From JBDNIO01 sp041688215 (lineage in GTDB: Bacteria; Pseudomonadota; Gammaproteobacteria; Nevskiales; Salinisphaeraceae), in assembly GCA_041688215.1 (NCBI GenBank), contig JBDNIO010000029.1, forward strand, positions 1-6,346: DNA of 6,346 bases. The letters run 5' to 3'. The notes under the pieces are model-generated. The model ran no database searches, had not been told where the DNA came from, and worked only from the letters and a program-made list of their open reading frames with translations. Below are positions 1 to 6,249 of this stretch, in pieces. A program made the position numbers and the translations under genes. Every line of letters starts with the position of its first letter. Positions within the stretch are counted from its first letter, which is position 1.

Positions 1-167
1 GCCGAAGCAAGCCTCGATGTGTTAAACAACGACCTAAACCGTTTCAACTTATGACCCAGCCTAGACCGCTCATGCGGGAGACCCCACACCGGGGTAGAAC
101 TTGCTCTAAAGGGGCTTAAGTTAGCGCCATTCGTATCTGACATATATTCACCGAGGCACAGGCGAAA
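1..167. other. Left-edge stretch with no recognised gene
   Basis: Frame 1 on the + strand is open from the window edge to a TGA at 52-54, giving a 17-residue tail that ends in LNNDLNRFNL. It could be the C-terminus of a gene lying outside the window, but it is too short to identify. A small hairpin follows at 81-95 (ACCCC, loop ACACC, GGGGT) with no T-tract, so it is not a convincing terminator. The rest leads into the Nudix gene. A TATATT at 143-148 could be a -10 element, but no good -35 lies at the right distance. The stretch CTTAAGTTAGCGCCATTC resembles the kind of sequence found at insertion-sequence ends, but I see no partner repeat in the window. Confidence 0.3.
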
Positions 168-752
168 ATGCATTTCGCCCAAATCAAACATAATTTGAGC
201 CGTCATCGTGCGCTGCGGGTGCCGGGCAGGCGCCGGCTGATTCGTGCTGCTGTGGCCGTAGTACTCAGCGAGCGCGAAGCGGGCCTTAGCGTGTTATTGA
301 TGCGGCGCGCCCAGCGCGATGGCGACCCCTGGTCGGGAGATATGGCTTTCCCGGGTGGGCGTCTGAGCCGGCCAGACCTCGGGGGCGGCGCCGCCGCCTG
401 CCGGGAAACACAGGAAGAAACGGGTTTGCAATTAGTGCAAGCAGACCGCATCGGTCGCCTGCATGACCGCGTTACCCGCGCCCATCGCCAGCCTCTGCCC
501 ATGGTGGTTAGCCCTTTCGTGTATGCGTTTCCGCGTGATGCCGGTGGCTGGCGGCTGAACCACGAAGTAGACCGAATTGTATGGGTGCCACTGGATTATC
601 TGGTCGAACGCGGCAACCGTGCCAGAATGCAATGGCAGCTGGGCCCGCTTGCCTTGCCCCTGCCTTGTTATGATTATCAGGACCACCGTATCTGGGGCTT
701 GACTTTGCTCATGCTCGACGAGTTGATGCGTATTGCCAGCCGATCGCGGTAA
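168..752 (+). CDS. Nudix hydrolase, CoA pyrophosphatase-like
   Basis: This 194-residue protein should hydrolyse a nucleoside diphosphate linked to another moiety; the family member it most resembles cleaves coenzyme A or its derivatives to 4'-phosphopantetheine and 3',5'-ADP. The Nudix box runs from about residue 63 to 87. It starts with FPGG (61-64) and carries the metal-binding core R79 E80 and E83 E84, then TGL. The usual first glutamate of the box is aspartate (D70), with eight residues before RE, the same spacing as in CoA-pyrophosphatase-type proteins. The upstream LLMRRAQRDGDPWSGDMAF matches the arginine-rich segment preceding the box in that subgroup. The length fits the family. The ATG has GAGG at 153-156 (11-nt spacer) and AGG at 160-162 as candidate ribosome sites. 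It stands alone, with a probable terminator downstream. The Nudix fold is secure; the CoA substrate is inference. Confidence 0.87.
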   Translation: MHFAQIKHNLSRHRALRVPGRRRLIRAAVAVVLSEREAGLSVLLMRRAQRDGDPWSGDMAFPGGRLSRPDLGGGAAACRETQEETGLQLVQADRIGRLHDRVTRAHRQPLPMVVSPFVYAFPRDAGGWRLNHEVDRIVWVPLDYLVERGNRARMQWQLGPLALPLPCYDYQDHRIWGLTLLMLDELMRIASRSR

Positions 753-774
753 TAGACGCAGGCTTGCGCGTTGC

Positions 775-804
775 GGCGCAGCAATCTAGTGCGCCATGTT
801 TTTT
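775..804 (+). terminator. Probable intrinsic terminator after the Nudix gene
   Basis: A perfect 6-bp GC-rich stem, GGCGCA (775-780) paired with TGCGCC (790-795), encloses a 9-nt loop. Six T residues follow at 799-804, three bases after the stem. It lies 23 bp beyond the Nudix stop codon, where a terminator is expected. The stem is short and the T-run slightly offset, so efficiency is uncertain. Confidence 0.55.
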
Positions 805-855
805 ATCGCAATGCAGCAAACCAATATCCATGGGAGCTACAGCAGTTTTGGTAAG

Positions 856-864
856 TTATTCACA
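856..864 (+). promoter_or_regulatory. DnaA box, TTATTCACA
   Basis: The 9-mer TTATTCACA fits the consensus TTWTNCACA bound by the replication initiator DnaA. It sits at the left side of the AT-rich spacer, about 240 bp upstream of the priA start. A single 9-mer can occur by chance; the case rests on the second box in the same spacer. Confidence 0.4.
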
Positions 865-997
865 TTGCCTTCGGTGGAAAAGCTCAGTTTCCTCAAGTCA
901 AGGCTGAAACCTGACCGTGCTTTTGGAAAATTATAAGTCGTTGTATTTATATGAAAAATTACCCCATTAAAAATAGCTATAGAACTAGATGAAGTTA

Positions 998-1026
998 TTG
1001 TTACGAAATATAACCTGGCCTGTAAA
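998..1026 (+). promoter_or_regulatory. Candidate sigma70 promoter for priA
   Basis: TTGTTA (998-1003) and TGTAAA (1021-1026) are separated by 17 bp, which suits a sigma70 -35/-10 pair, although each hexamer matches consensus at only four positions. A better -10 hexamer alone, TATAAC at 1009-1014, has no recognisable -35. With the first pair, transcription would start near 1033 and the DnaA box at 1043-1051 would lie just downstream. Not proven. Confidence 0.3.
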
Positions 1027-1042
1027 AAACTTTTCCCCAAAG

Positions 1043-1051
1043 TTATCCACA
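1043..1051 (+). promoter_or_regulatory. DnaA box, TTATCCACA (perfect consensus)
   Basis: TTATCCACA is identical to the strongest known DnaA recognition sequence (the R1/R4 type of Escherichia coli oriC). It lies 50 bp before the priA start codon and just downstream of the candidate priA promoter, where bound DnaA could hinder transcription. A one-mismatch relative (TTTTCCCCA) sits 4 bp to its left. The match is directly visible; regulation of priA by DnaA is inference. Confidence 0.5.
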
Positions 1052-1100
1052 GCCTTTTTGCACCTGCCAGACACGTTTTAATCCTGTCCTTGTCAACCGC

Positions 1101-3314
1101 ATGAACCCGCGAAAAACAACGAGTCTGATCCTGCGAGTCGCCGTGCCGGCGCCGTTGCGAGGGTACTTTGACTATCTTCTGCCCGAGCATCTGCCGGCGC
1201 CCCAGCCCGGTGCGCGGGTGCGTATTCCTTTTGGCCGGCGGCAGCTGGTCGGCGTTGTCTTCAAAGTTGGCAATGAATCCGAGGTGGAAACAAAGCGGCT
1301 GCGGCCACTGACCAGCATCATTGACGATACGCCAATTCTGGATGAGCCCATGCGCGAGCTGTTGTCCTGGATGGCAAGTTATTACCACCACCCCATCGGC
1401 GAGGTGGTCGCAACCGCCTTGCCAGTGCGTCTGCGCAAGGGCGAGGCGGCCGAGCGAAAACCGCAGGTGGTATTGCGGCTCACCGCGCAGGGGATTGAGT
1501 GCACCCCCGAACAGTTCAAACGCGCGCCGCGGCAAGGCCAGATGTGGCAAACGCTGCTGCAGCAGCCGGATGGCATAAACATTGAAAGCCTGCGTGAAAC
1601 GCCGGGTTACAACGCTGCCGTGCTGAGCCGGCTTGAAAGTGCCGGCCTCGCCGAGCGCTTCAATCGGCAAGGCCCGGCGCCGGCGTCGGGCGCGCGCCCG
1701 GCACCCGCCCCGGAGCTGAATCAGGAACAGGCCGCAGCGGTTGCGGCGTTGTCTGTGCAATCGGCCTTCAAATGCAGCCTGCTCGAAGGCGTAACCGGCA
1801 GCGGCAAAACCGAGGTCTATCTGGCGCTGGTGGAGAAGGTGCTGGCCACGGGCAGGCAGGCGTTGGTGCTGGTGCCGGAAATAGGCTTAACGCCGCAGTT
1901 GATTTCACGTTTTAATCAGCGTCTGAGTTCCAGGCTTGCCGTACTGCACTCGGGTTTGAATGACAGCGAACGGCTGGACGCCTGGCTGGCCGCGCGTGCC
2001 GGCGAGGCCGGGGTGGTACTGGGCACGCGGTCCGCGGTTTTGACGCCCTTGCACCGCCCGGGCCTGATCATAATCGACGAAGAGCATGATGCGTCTTACA
2101 AACAGCAGGACGGCCTGCGCTATTCGGCGCGCGATGTGGCGGTAAGACGTGCGCAGCAGCACAACATCCCCATCATTCTTGGCTCGGCCACGCCCGCGCT
2201 AGAGTCCCTGCAGAATGCATTAACCGGGCGTTACCAGCATCTGCGCCTGCATAGCCGTGCCGGGGCGGCGCAAAAACCTGTGATGCGGCTGATCGATGTG
2301 CGTGCGCAAACGCTTACCGAGGGGTTGTCTCCTGCCTTGGTGGGCAGCGTGCAAACGCATCTGGATGCCGGCGGTCAGGTACTGTTATTCCTGAATCGCC
2401 GGGGATACGCGCCGGCGCTGGTGTGCCATGACTGCGGGTGGGTGGCGCCGTGCGACCGCTGCGATACGGGCATGACCCTACACCGCGGCGGGCGGCATTT
2501 ATGTTGCCATCACTGCGGCGCGCAGCGGCTGCCGCCCCGGGCTTGTGATAACTGCGGCGGTCAGGAATTACTGGCGGTGGGCGAGGGCACCGAGCGTATT
2601 GCGGCTGCCCTGCGCGGGTTATTTCCCGGCGTACCCATGGCGCGTTTTGATCGCGATACGTTAACCCGGAAAGGCAGCATGGAAGCACGTCTGCAGGAGG
2701 TTCGTGAAGGCAAAGTACGCTTGCTGGTGGGCACGCAAATGCTGGCTAAAGGCCACGATTTTCCGGATTTATCGCTGGTCGGCGTGGTGAATTCGGATCA
2801 CGGATTATTCTCTGCGGATTTCCGGGCGTTGGAGCGCATGGCGCAATTAGTCACCCAGGTCGCAGGCCGTGCCGGGCGCGGCCAACGCGCTGGCGAGGTG
2901 CTGCTGCAAACGCGACATCCCGATCACCCACTTTTGCGGCTCCTAATCAGCGAGGGTTACCACCCGTTCGCACAGGCCACACTGGCAGAACGTGAGGCTA
3001 GCGGCCTGCCGCCATTCGGGCATCTGGCGTTATTGCAGGCCGAATCGCCGCAACCGGCCGCCCCGCCGGCATTTCTGGACGCAGCCGCGCAGGCCGCGTA
3101 TGACCTGAATCTGCCCGGGGTGGAATTGTGGGGGCCGATACCGGCGCCGATGGAGCGCCGCGCCGGACGCACCCGTGGCCATTTGCTGCTGCGTGCGCAA
3201 AAGCGCTCGGCTTTGCATCAGTTGCTACACGTCTGGATTCCTGTGATAGAAAAGTTGCCCCTGGCGCGACGTGTTCGCTGGGCTATTGATATAGACCCGC
3301 AGGACTTGATTTAG
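1101..3314 (+). CDS. priA: Primosomal protein N' (replication restart helicase PriA)
   Basis: PriA recognises stalled or repaired forks and reloads the replicative helicase, using ATP-driven 3'-5' DNA unwinding. The 737-residue length matches the family (732 in E. coli, from memory). The N-terminal DNA-binding domain shows the typical VPAPLRGYFDYLLPE near residues 15-29. Walker A is GVTGSGKT at 230-237, and the Walker B/DEAH-type box is DEEH at 326-329. The zinc-binding insertion has paired cysteines at 442/445, 451/454, 469/472 and 482/485, with an extra cysteine at 468. Helicase motif VI, QVAGRAGRG, lies at 586-594. No key residue is missing. The ATG gives the expected N-terminus but lacks a clear Shine-Dalgarno sequence. 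A DnaA box lies 50 bp upstream, and a palindromic element begins about 10 bp after the stop, between it and argS. The assignment is firm. Confidence 0.98.
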   Translation: MNPRKTTSLILRVAVPAPLRGYFDYLLPEHLPAPQPGARVRIPFGRRQLVGVVFKVGNESEVETKRLRPLTSIIDDTPILDEPMRELLSWMASYYHHPIGEVVATALPVRLRKGEAAERKPQVVLRLTAQGIECTPEQFKRAPRQGQMWQTLLQQPDGINIESLRETPGYNAAVLSRLESAGLAERFNRQGPAPASGARPAPAPELNQEQAAAVAALSVQSAFKCSLLEGVTGSGKTEVYLALVEKVLATGRQALVLVPEIGLTPQLISRFNQRLSSRLAVLHSGLNDSERLDAWLAARAGEAGVVLGTRSAVLTPLHRPGLIIIDEEHDASYKQQDGLRYSARDVAVRRAQQHNIPIILGSATPALESLQNALTGRYQHLRLHSRAGAAQKPVMRLIDVRAQTLTEGLSPALVGSVQTHLDAGGQVLLFLNRRGYAPALVCHDCGWVAPCDRCDTGMTLHRGGRHLCCHHCGAQRLPPRACDNCGGQELLAVGEGTERIAAALRGLFPGVPMARFDRDTLTRKGSMEARLQEVREGKVRLLVGTQMLAKGHDFPDLSLVGVVNSDHGLFSADFRALERMAQLVTQVAGRAGRGQRAGEVLLQTRHPDHPLLRLLISEGYHPFAQATLAEREASGLPPFGHLALLQAESPQPAAPPAFLDAAAQAAYDLNLPGVELWGPIPAPMERRAGRTRGHLLLRAQKRSALHQLLHVWIPVIEKLPLARRVRWAIDIDPQDLI

Positions 3315-3324
3315 CCAACTTAAC

Positions 3325-3489
3325 CTAGTGCCCTGAATCCAAAGTTCATTGCATTATTTCGGTGTCTTTTTCCGCAATACGGCGTTGCAACTCCTCGCCA
3401 TAGCTACGGCTATGACCCGTCGTCGCGCCTTGTTTTGCGAAAAAATACACTCGAAATTTCTTCATCGAACTTCAGACTCAGGACACTAG
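3325..3489. repeat. 165-bp end-to-end imperfect palindrome, MITE-like
   Basis: The two ends are inverted copies: CTAGTGCCCTGAATC on the left against CTAGTGTCCTGAGTC read inward from the right. In the outer 23 bases 19 are identical, and all four differences are transitions. Further inward, GCAA/TTGC, ATTTCG/CGAAAT and A-run/T-run blocks also pair. The exact centre is CATAGC-TACG-GCTATG (3399-3414). Both boundaries carry CTAG, which may be a 4-bp target duplication or the tip of the repeat. It fills most of the 200-bp priA-argS gap, starting about 10 bp after the priA stop. No transposase is present, so it resembles a miniature non-autonomous element or a dispersed palindromic repeat. A minus-strand 39-codon ORF lies within it. 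The palindrome is directly visible; mobility is inference. Confidence 0.8.
3346..3465 (-). CDS. Small ORF inside the palindromic element, 39 codons, doubtful
   Basis: On the minus strand an ATG at 3465-3463 opens a frame of 39 codons ending in TGA at 3348-3346. It begins MKKFRVYFFAKQG and ends EKDTEIMQ: a basic, aromatic start and a charged C-terminal half that could be helical. It spans nearly the whole interior of the palindrome, with start and stop almost symmetrically placed within the arms. No strong Shine-Dalgarno sequence is seen; a GAAG lies about 5 bases before the ATG. I recognise no family. It is too short for the sequence alone to establish coding, and palindromic constraints could explain the open frame. 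Copies elsewhere would show whether the frame is conserved. Confidence 0.2.
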   Translation of the reverse strand: MKKFRVYFFAKQGATTGHSRSYGEELQRRIAEKDTEIMQ

Positions 3490-3553
3490 CCGCTGCGCTG
3501 CACAAACAGTACACTTGCACGCCCCCGGACACCCCGAAACACTTGAGTTAACG

Positions 3554-5221
3554 TTGAAGACCCAGCTACAGAGCCTGTTGCTAGAAGCCGTCGCCGCCGC
3601 CCTGCCGGACGTGCCCACGCCGGACGCGCCGCATATCGAGCGTACCCGCGACCCAAAACATGGCGATTTTGCCACCAATATCGCCATGACTCTGGCGCGC
3701 GAGGCCAAACGCCCACCGCGTGAACTGGCGGAAAAAATTGTGGCGGCGTTGCCGGCTTCTGACGCAATAACACGCGCAGAAATCGCCGGGCCGGGTTTTA
3801 TCAATTTCCATTTGGCGCCGGGCGCCTTTCGCGCGGTAATCGCCGATATTCTGGATCAGGGCGAGGCTTACGGCCGCAGTAAAACCGGCGGCGGCGAAAA
3901 AATCGTAATCGAGTTTGTATCCGCCAATCCCACCGGTCCACTGCACGTTGGACATGGGCGTGGGGCGGCGGTCGGCGATTGCCTGGCGCGGTTGCTTGAA
4001 GCCACCGGCTGGGCCGTGACCCGCGAGTTTTATTACAACGACGCGGGCAATCAGATCGACAATCTCGCGCACTCCGTGCAGGCGCGTTGCCGTGGCCTCA
4101 CGCCCGACGATAGCGCATGGCCCGAGGACGGCTACCGCGGCGACTATATTGCCGACGTAGCGCGTGCCTATCTGGACGGCGAATCGGTGGCCGCCGATGA
4201 TCGCAAAGTCGTGGCTGCCGCCGATGCTGATGACTTGGCAGCCATCCGTGAGTTCGCGGTCGCCTACCTGCGCCGTGAACAGGATGCGGACCTCAAGGCC
4301 TTCGGCGTGTATTTCGACGTCTATTCGCTGGAATCCGCGCTGTATGCGGGCGGCCAGGTTGAGCAGACCGTTCAAACGCTAACCGCTGCCGGCCATACCT
4401 ACGAGGCAGACGGCGCGCTGTGGCTCAGGACCACCGATTTCGGTGACGATAAAGACCGCGTGATGCGCAAGGCCGGGGGCGGTTATACCTATTTCGTGCC
4501 GGATGTGGCTTACCACGTGGGCAAATGGCAACGGGGTTATACGCGCGCGATTAACGAACAAGGCGCAGACCACCACGGCACAATCGCCCGCGTCCGCGCT
4601 GGCTTGCAGGCGCTTGATATCGGTATTACCAAGGGTTGGCCGGACTACGTGCTGCACCAGATGGTTACGGTGATGCGCGGCGGGGAAGAGGTCAAGCTGT
4701 CCAAGCGCGCCGGTTCCTATGTGACGCTGCGCGATCTGATCGAGGAAGTGGGCTGCGCTGCGACCCGCTATTTTCTGGTCGCGCGCAAATCCGATTCACA
4801 TCAGACTTTCGATATCGACCTGGCGCGCAGCCAGTCCGAGGAAAATCCGGTTTACTATATTCAGTACGCGCACGCGCGCATCTGCAGCGTCGAGCGCCAG
4901 CTAGCCGAAAACGGCCTGGACTTTGCACGTGACCAGGCCGATATCACCCGCCTGGACAACGCCCATGAACAACGCCTGATCGCGGAGCTCGCGCGTTATC
5001 CGGAAGTAATCGAGGCAGCGGCGGCCGACAATGCAGTGCAAAGTCTGCCGCATTATCTGCGCAACCTCGCGGACGCGTTCCACAGTTACTATAACGCGCA
5101 TATGTTTCTGGTGGACGAGGCAGATTTGCGCAACGCGCGCTTGGCGCTGGTGTTCGCTACTCGTACAGTTATCGCTAACGGTTTGACGCTGCTGGGCGTA
5201 TTTGCCCCGGAAAGCATGTAA
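3554..5221 (+). CDS. argS: Arginyl-tRNA synthetase
   Basis: This cytoplasmic class I synthetase charges tRNA-Arg with arginine using ATP. The N-terminal additive domain includes the family motif IERTRDPKHGDFATN. The HIGH-type signature is HVGHG (residues 131-135) within SANPTGPLHVGHGRG. The KMSKS-like loop is KLSKRAG (381-387), and the C-terminal anticodon-binding domain ends in LTLLGVFAPESM. From the TTG at 3554 the protein has 555 residues, near the 577 of E. coli. I chose this start because it gives the family-like MKTQLQSLLLEAV; a GAG lies 6 bases upstream. An in-frame TTG at 3515 would add 13 residues rich in proline and histidine that do not resemble the family. No ATG is available at the N-terminus. 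The palindromic element ends 64 bp upstream, and the stop overlaps the next gene's start by one base. Identity is firm; the start codon is moderately certain. Confidence 0.96.
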   Translation: MKTQLQSLLLEAVAAALPDVPTPDAPHIERTRDPKHGDFATNIAMTLAREAKRPPRELAEKIVAALPASDAITRAEIAGPGFINFHLAPGAFRAVIADILDQGEAYGRSKTGGGEKIVIEFVSANPTGPLHVGHGRGAAVGDCLARLLEATGWAVTREFYYNDAGNQIDNLAHSVQARCRGLTPDDSAWPEDGYRGDYIADVARAYLDGESVAADDRKVVAAADADDLAAIREFAVAYLRREQDADLKAFGVYFDVYSLESALYAGGQVEQTVQTLTAAGHTYEADGALWLRTTDFGDDKDRVMRKAGGGYTYFVPDVAYHVGKWQRGYTRAINEQGADHHGTIARVRAGLQALDIGITKGWPDYVLHQMVTVMRGGEEVKLSKRAGSYVTLRDLIEEVGCAATRYFLVARKSDSHQTFDIDLARSQSEENPVYYIQYAHARICSVERQLAENGLDFARDQADITRLDNAHEQRLIAELARYPEVIEAAAADNAVQSLPHYLRNLADAFHSYYNAHMFLVDEADLRNARLALVFATRTVIANGLTLLGVFAPESM

Positions 5222-5865
5222 TGGCAAGAGACTATTCATCCCGAGCCGGCTCCCAGAAAAACAAAAAGAAAAAGCCGCGCCGCCGCGCCGCCGCAAAACC
5301 GAAAAACACCGGGCCACCCGGCTGGGTGCTGTTGTTCTGCGGCCTGTGTATCGGGCTGGTCATCGCTGCCGGGGTGTATGTATTCGGGCGCCCCGCGGGC
5401 AGTCCGGGCATCAGTATCGAGATTGCCGGTATTCCCGGCACTAAAAAAGTGGCTGAAGAAAAACCTGCCCAGGAAGAGGTCAAGCCGGAAAAGCCGCGTT
5501 TTTCCTTTTACGAAATGCTGCCCAATTACGAGGTGGTGATCCCGGAAGAAGAATATGTGGAGCCTGAGGGCGGCCACAGCCCGGCCGAGCCAAAAAGCCA
5601 GACCACGACCCCGAAAATACAGGAGCCTGGCCGTTACGTGATTCAGGCCGGTTCGTTCACCAACTATGACGATGCGGACCGCCGCAAGGCCGGGCTTGCC
5701 CTGCTGGGTGTGGAGTCGGAAATCGAGCAGGGCAAGAATTCTTCCGGGAGCACGGTTTACCGGGTGCGTACACTGCCCGTGGATAATCTTGAGCAGATCA
5801 ATACCACATTAAAGCGTCTACGCAGCGAGGGTATTGATACGCTGGTGATGCGGTATAAAGGTTAA
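5221..5865 (+). CDS. SPOR-domain membrane protein (FtsN-like)
   Basis: This 214-residue bitopic inner-membrane protein probably binds denuded septal peptidoglycan through its C-terminal SPOR domain. Residues 12-28 are very basic (KNKKKKPRRR), placing the N-terminus in the cytoplasm. One transmembrane helix spans about 35-55. A charged, proline- and glutamate-rich periplasmic linker includes FYEMLP (96-101), a short motif I associate with SPOR proteins encoded beside argS. The SPOR domain runs from about 137 to the end, beginning GRYVIQAGSF and ending TLVMRYKG, and includes the typical YRVRTLP. Its ATG overlaps the argS stop (TAATG), with GGAAAG six bases upstream inside argS, so translation is probably coupled. 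In many gammaproteobacteria this position is annotated as FtsN-like and precedes hslVU. The domain call is firm; being the true functional FtsN is uncertain, so no symbol is given. Confidence 0.92.
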   Translation: MARDYSSRAGSQKNKKKKPRRRAAAKPKNTGPPGWVLLFCGLCIGLVIAAGVYVFGRPAGSPGISIEIAGIPGTKKVAEEKPAQEEVKPEKPRFSFYEMLPNYEVVIPEEEYVEPEGGHSPAEPKSQTTTPKIQEPGRYVIQAGSFTNYDDADRRKAGLALLGVESEIEQGKNSSGSTVYRVRTLPVDNLEQINTTLKRLRSEGIDTLVMRYKG

Positions 5866-5906
5866 CCACCTCGCTACAAAAAACCTTTCACGACACACAA
5901 AACGTT

Positions 5907-5980
5907 AACCACAAAGAACACTAAGAACACAAAGGAAGAGGTTTTCGTGTGTTTTGCTCCCCTTTGTGTTCTTAGTGGTT
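5907..5980. repeat. Inverted repeat built from 9-bp CACAAAGAA-like units
   Basis: The left arm has three tandem 9-bp units (CACAAAGAA, CACTAAGAA, CACAAAGGA) after AAC. The right arm carries two units in inverted orientation. CACTAAGAACACAAAGG (5919-5935) pairs perfectly with 5961-5977, a 17-bp stem with a 25-nt loop. The outer AACCAC and GTGGTT also match, so the arms can pair in a second register offset by one unit. A run of five T follows at 5979-5983, so on + transcripts it could end transcription after the SPOR gene. It lies between convergent genes. Similar AACCAC-AAAGAACAC repeats are, from memory, widely dispersed between genes in many bacteria. Confidence 0.75.
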
Positions 5981-6018
5981 TTTAATTCTTCTATTTCTAT
6001 TCTTGGCGTGTTTGCTTG

Positions 6019-6216
6019 CTAGATTTCCTCGCCGAGATAACCGCTGACCACCTCCTCCCATTCATCGCTATTGATAATATCCAGTAATTCCCGATTAATT
6101 GCTTCGCGCAGTGGGCTACCGGCCGGCAAGGCAATGGCGTAATCCTGACGCTCGAACGTACCCGGCAATACGCGTGTGCGTTTCGGGTATTCCTGATTGG
6201 CCAGATATTTAACCGC
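6019..6216 (-). pseudogene. C-terminal remnant of a family-3 solute-binding protein
   Basis: On the minus strand, reading down from about 6216 to a TAG at 6021-6019, the frame encodes about 65 residues. They include YLANQEYPKR, VLPGTFERQDYAIALP, GSPLREAINREL and DEWEEVVSGYLGEEI. This is the end of the second lobe of the periplasmic binding-protein fold (SBP_bac_3), as in amino-acid-type binding proteins and in binding domains fused to ion channels. Upstream the similarity stops near 6216; the frame continues only into hairpin sequence, reaches a TAA at 6270-6268, and has no usable start codon. The N-terminal ~three quarters is therefore missing. A longer overlapping minus-strand frame from 6275 is out of register and is a shadow. 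The family call rests on motif recognition. Truncation is direct from the sequence, though a distant upstream part beyond the window cannot be excluded. Confidence 0.7.
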
Positions 6217-6227
6217 GCAGCGAAAAT

Positions 6228-6247
6228 CTCGGGGGCTTGCCCCCGAG
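6228..6247. repeat. Perfect GC-rich hairpin, REP-like
   Basis: CTCGGGGG (6228-6235) and CCCCCGAG (6240-6247) form a perfect 8-bp stem around CTTG. The C and G of the loop can also pair, leaving TT. It has no T-tract on either side, so it is not a classic terminator. It sits at the point where the solute-binding-protein remnant loses similarity, and resembles the repetitive extragenic palindromes found in related bacteria. Confidence 0.6.
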
Positions 6248-6249
6248 CT

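Larger units (their letters stand above)
805..1100. promoter_or_regulatory. AT-rich spacer upstream of priA
   Basis: No gene is evident here. From about 931 to 1014 the sequence is only about one quarter G+C by my count, in strong contrast with the GC-rich genes on either side. It contains the two DnaA boxes annotated separately. It also holds near-consensus boxes with one mismatch to TTWTNCACA: TTTTCCCCA at 1031-1039 on the + strand and GGTGGAAAA at 873-881 on the - strand. Candidate promoter elements for priA lie at its right end. A minus-strand open frame runs across it from inside priA, but its composition there is AT-rich and non-coding in appearance. Confidence 0.5.

Noticed and set aside
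100..150. Insertion-sequence terminus upstream of the Nudix gene
   Set aside because: The sequence has a suggestive look but no inverted partner, target duplication or transposase is visible in the window.
805..1100. Chromosomal replication origin (oriC)
   Set aside because: Only two consensus DnaA boxes, no GATC cluster seen, and neither dnaA, dnaN nor gidA nearby. Kept as a regulatory observation only.
837..1760. 307-codon minus-strand open frame antisense to priA
   Set aside because: It is a shadow of the GC-rich priA coding sequence, extended into AT-rich non-coding DNA, with no recognisable domain and biased composition rich in R, H and L.
3515..3553. Upstream TTG start for argS
   Set aside because: The 13 extra residues do not resemble ArgS N-termini; the TTG at 3554 gives a family-like start with a GAG six bases upstream.
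3581..4375. 264-codon minus-strand open frame antisense to argS
   Set aside because: It overlaps the well-supported argS catalytic region and shows no protein-family motif.
5259..5275. Programmed frameshift at the A-rich run in the SPOR gene
   Set aside because: The frame is intact through the run and the encoded lysine cluster is normal for a cytoplasmic membrane-anchor flank.
5857..5888. AAAGGTT/AACCTTT inverted repeat as SPOR-gene terminator
   Set aside because: Seven AT-rich pairs around an 18-nt loop, overlapping the stop codon and without a T-tract; the repeat at 5907-5980 is a better candidate.
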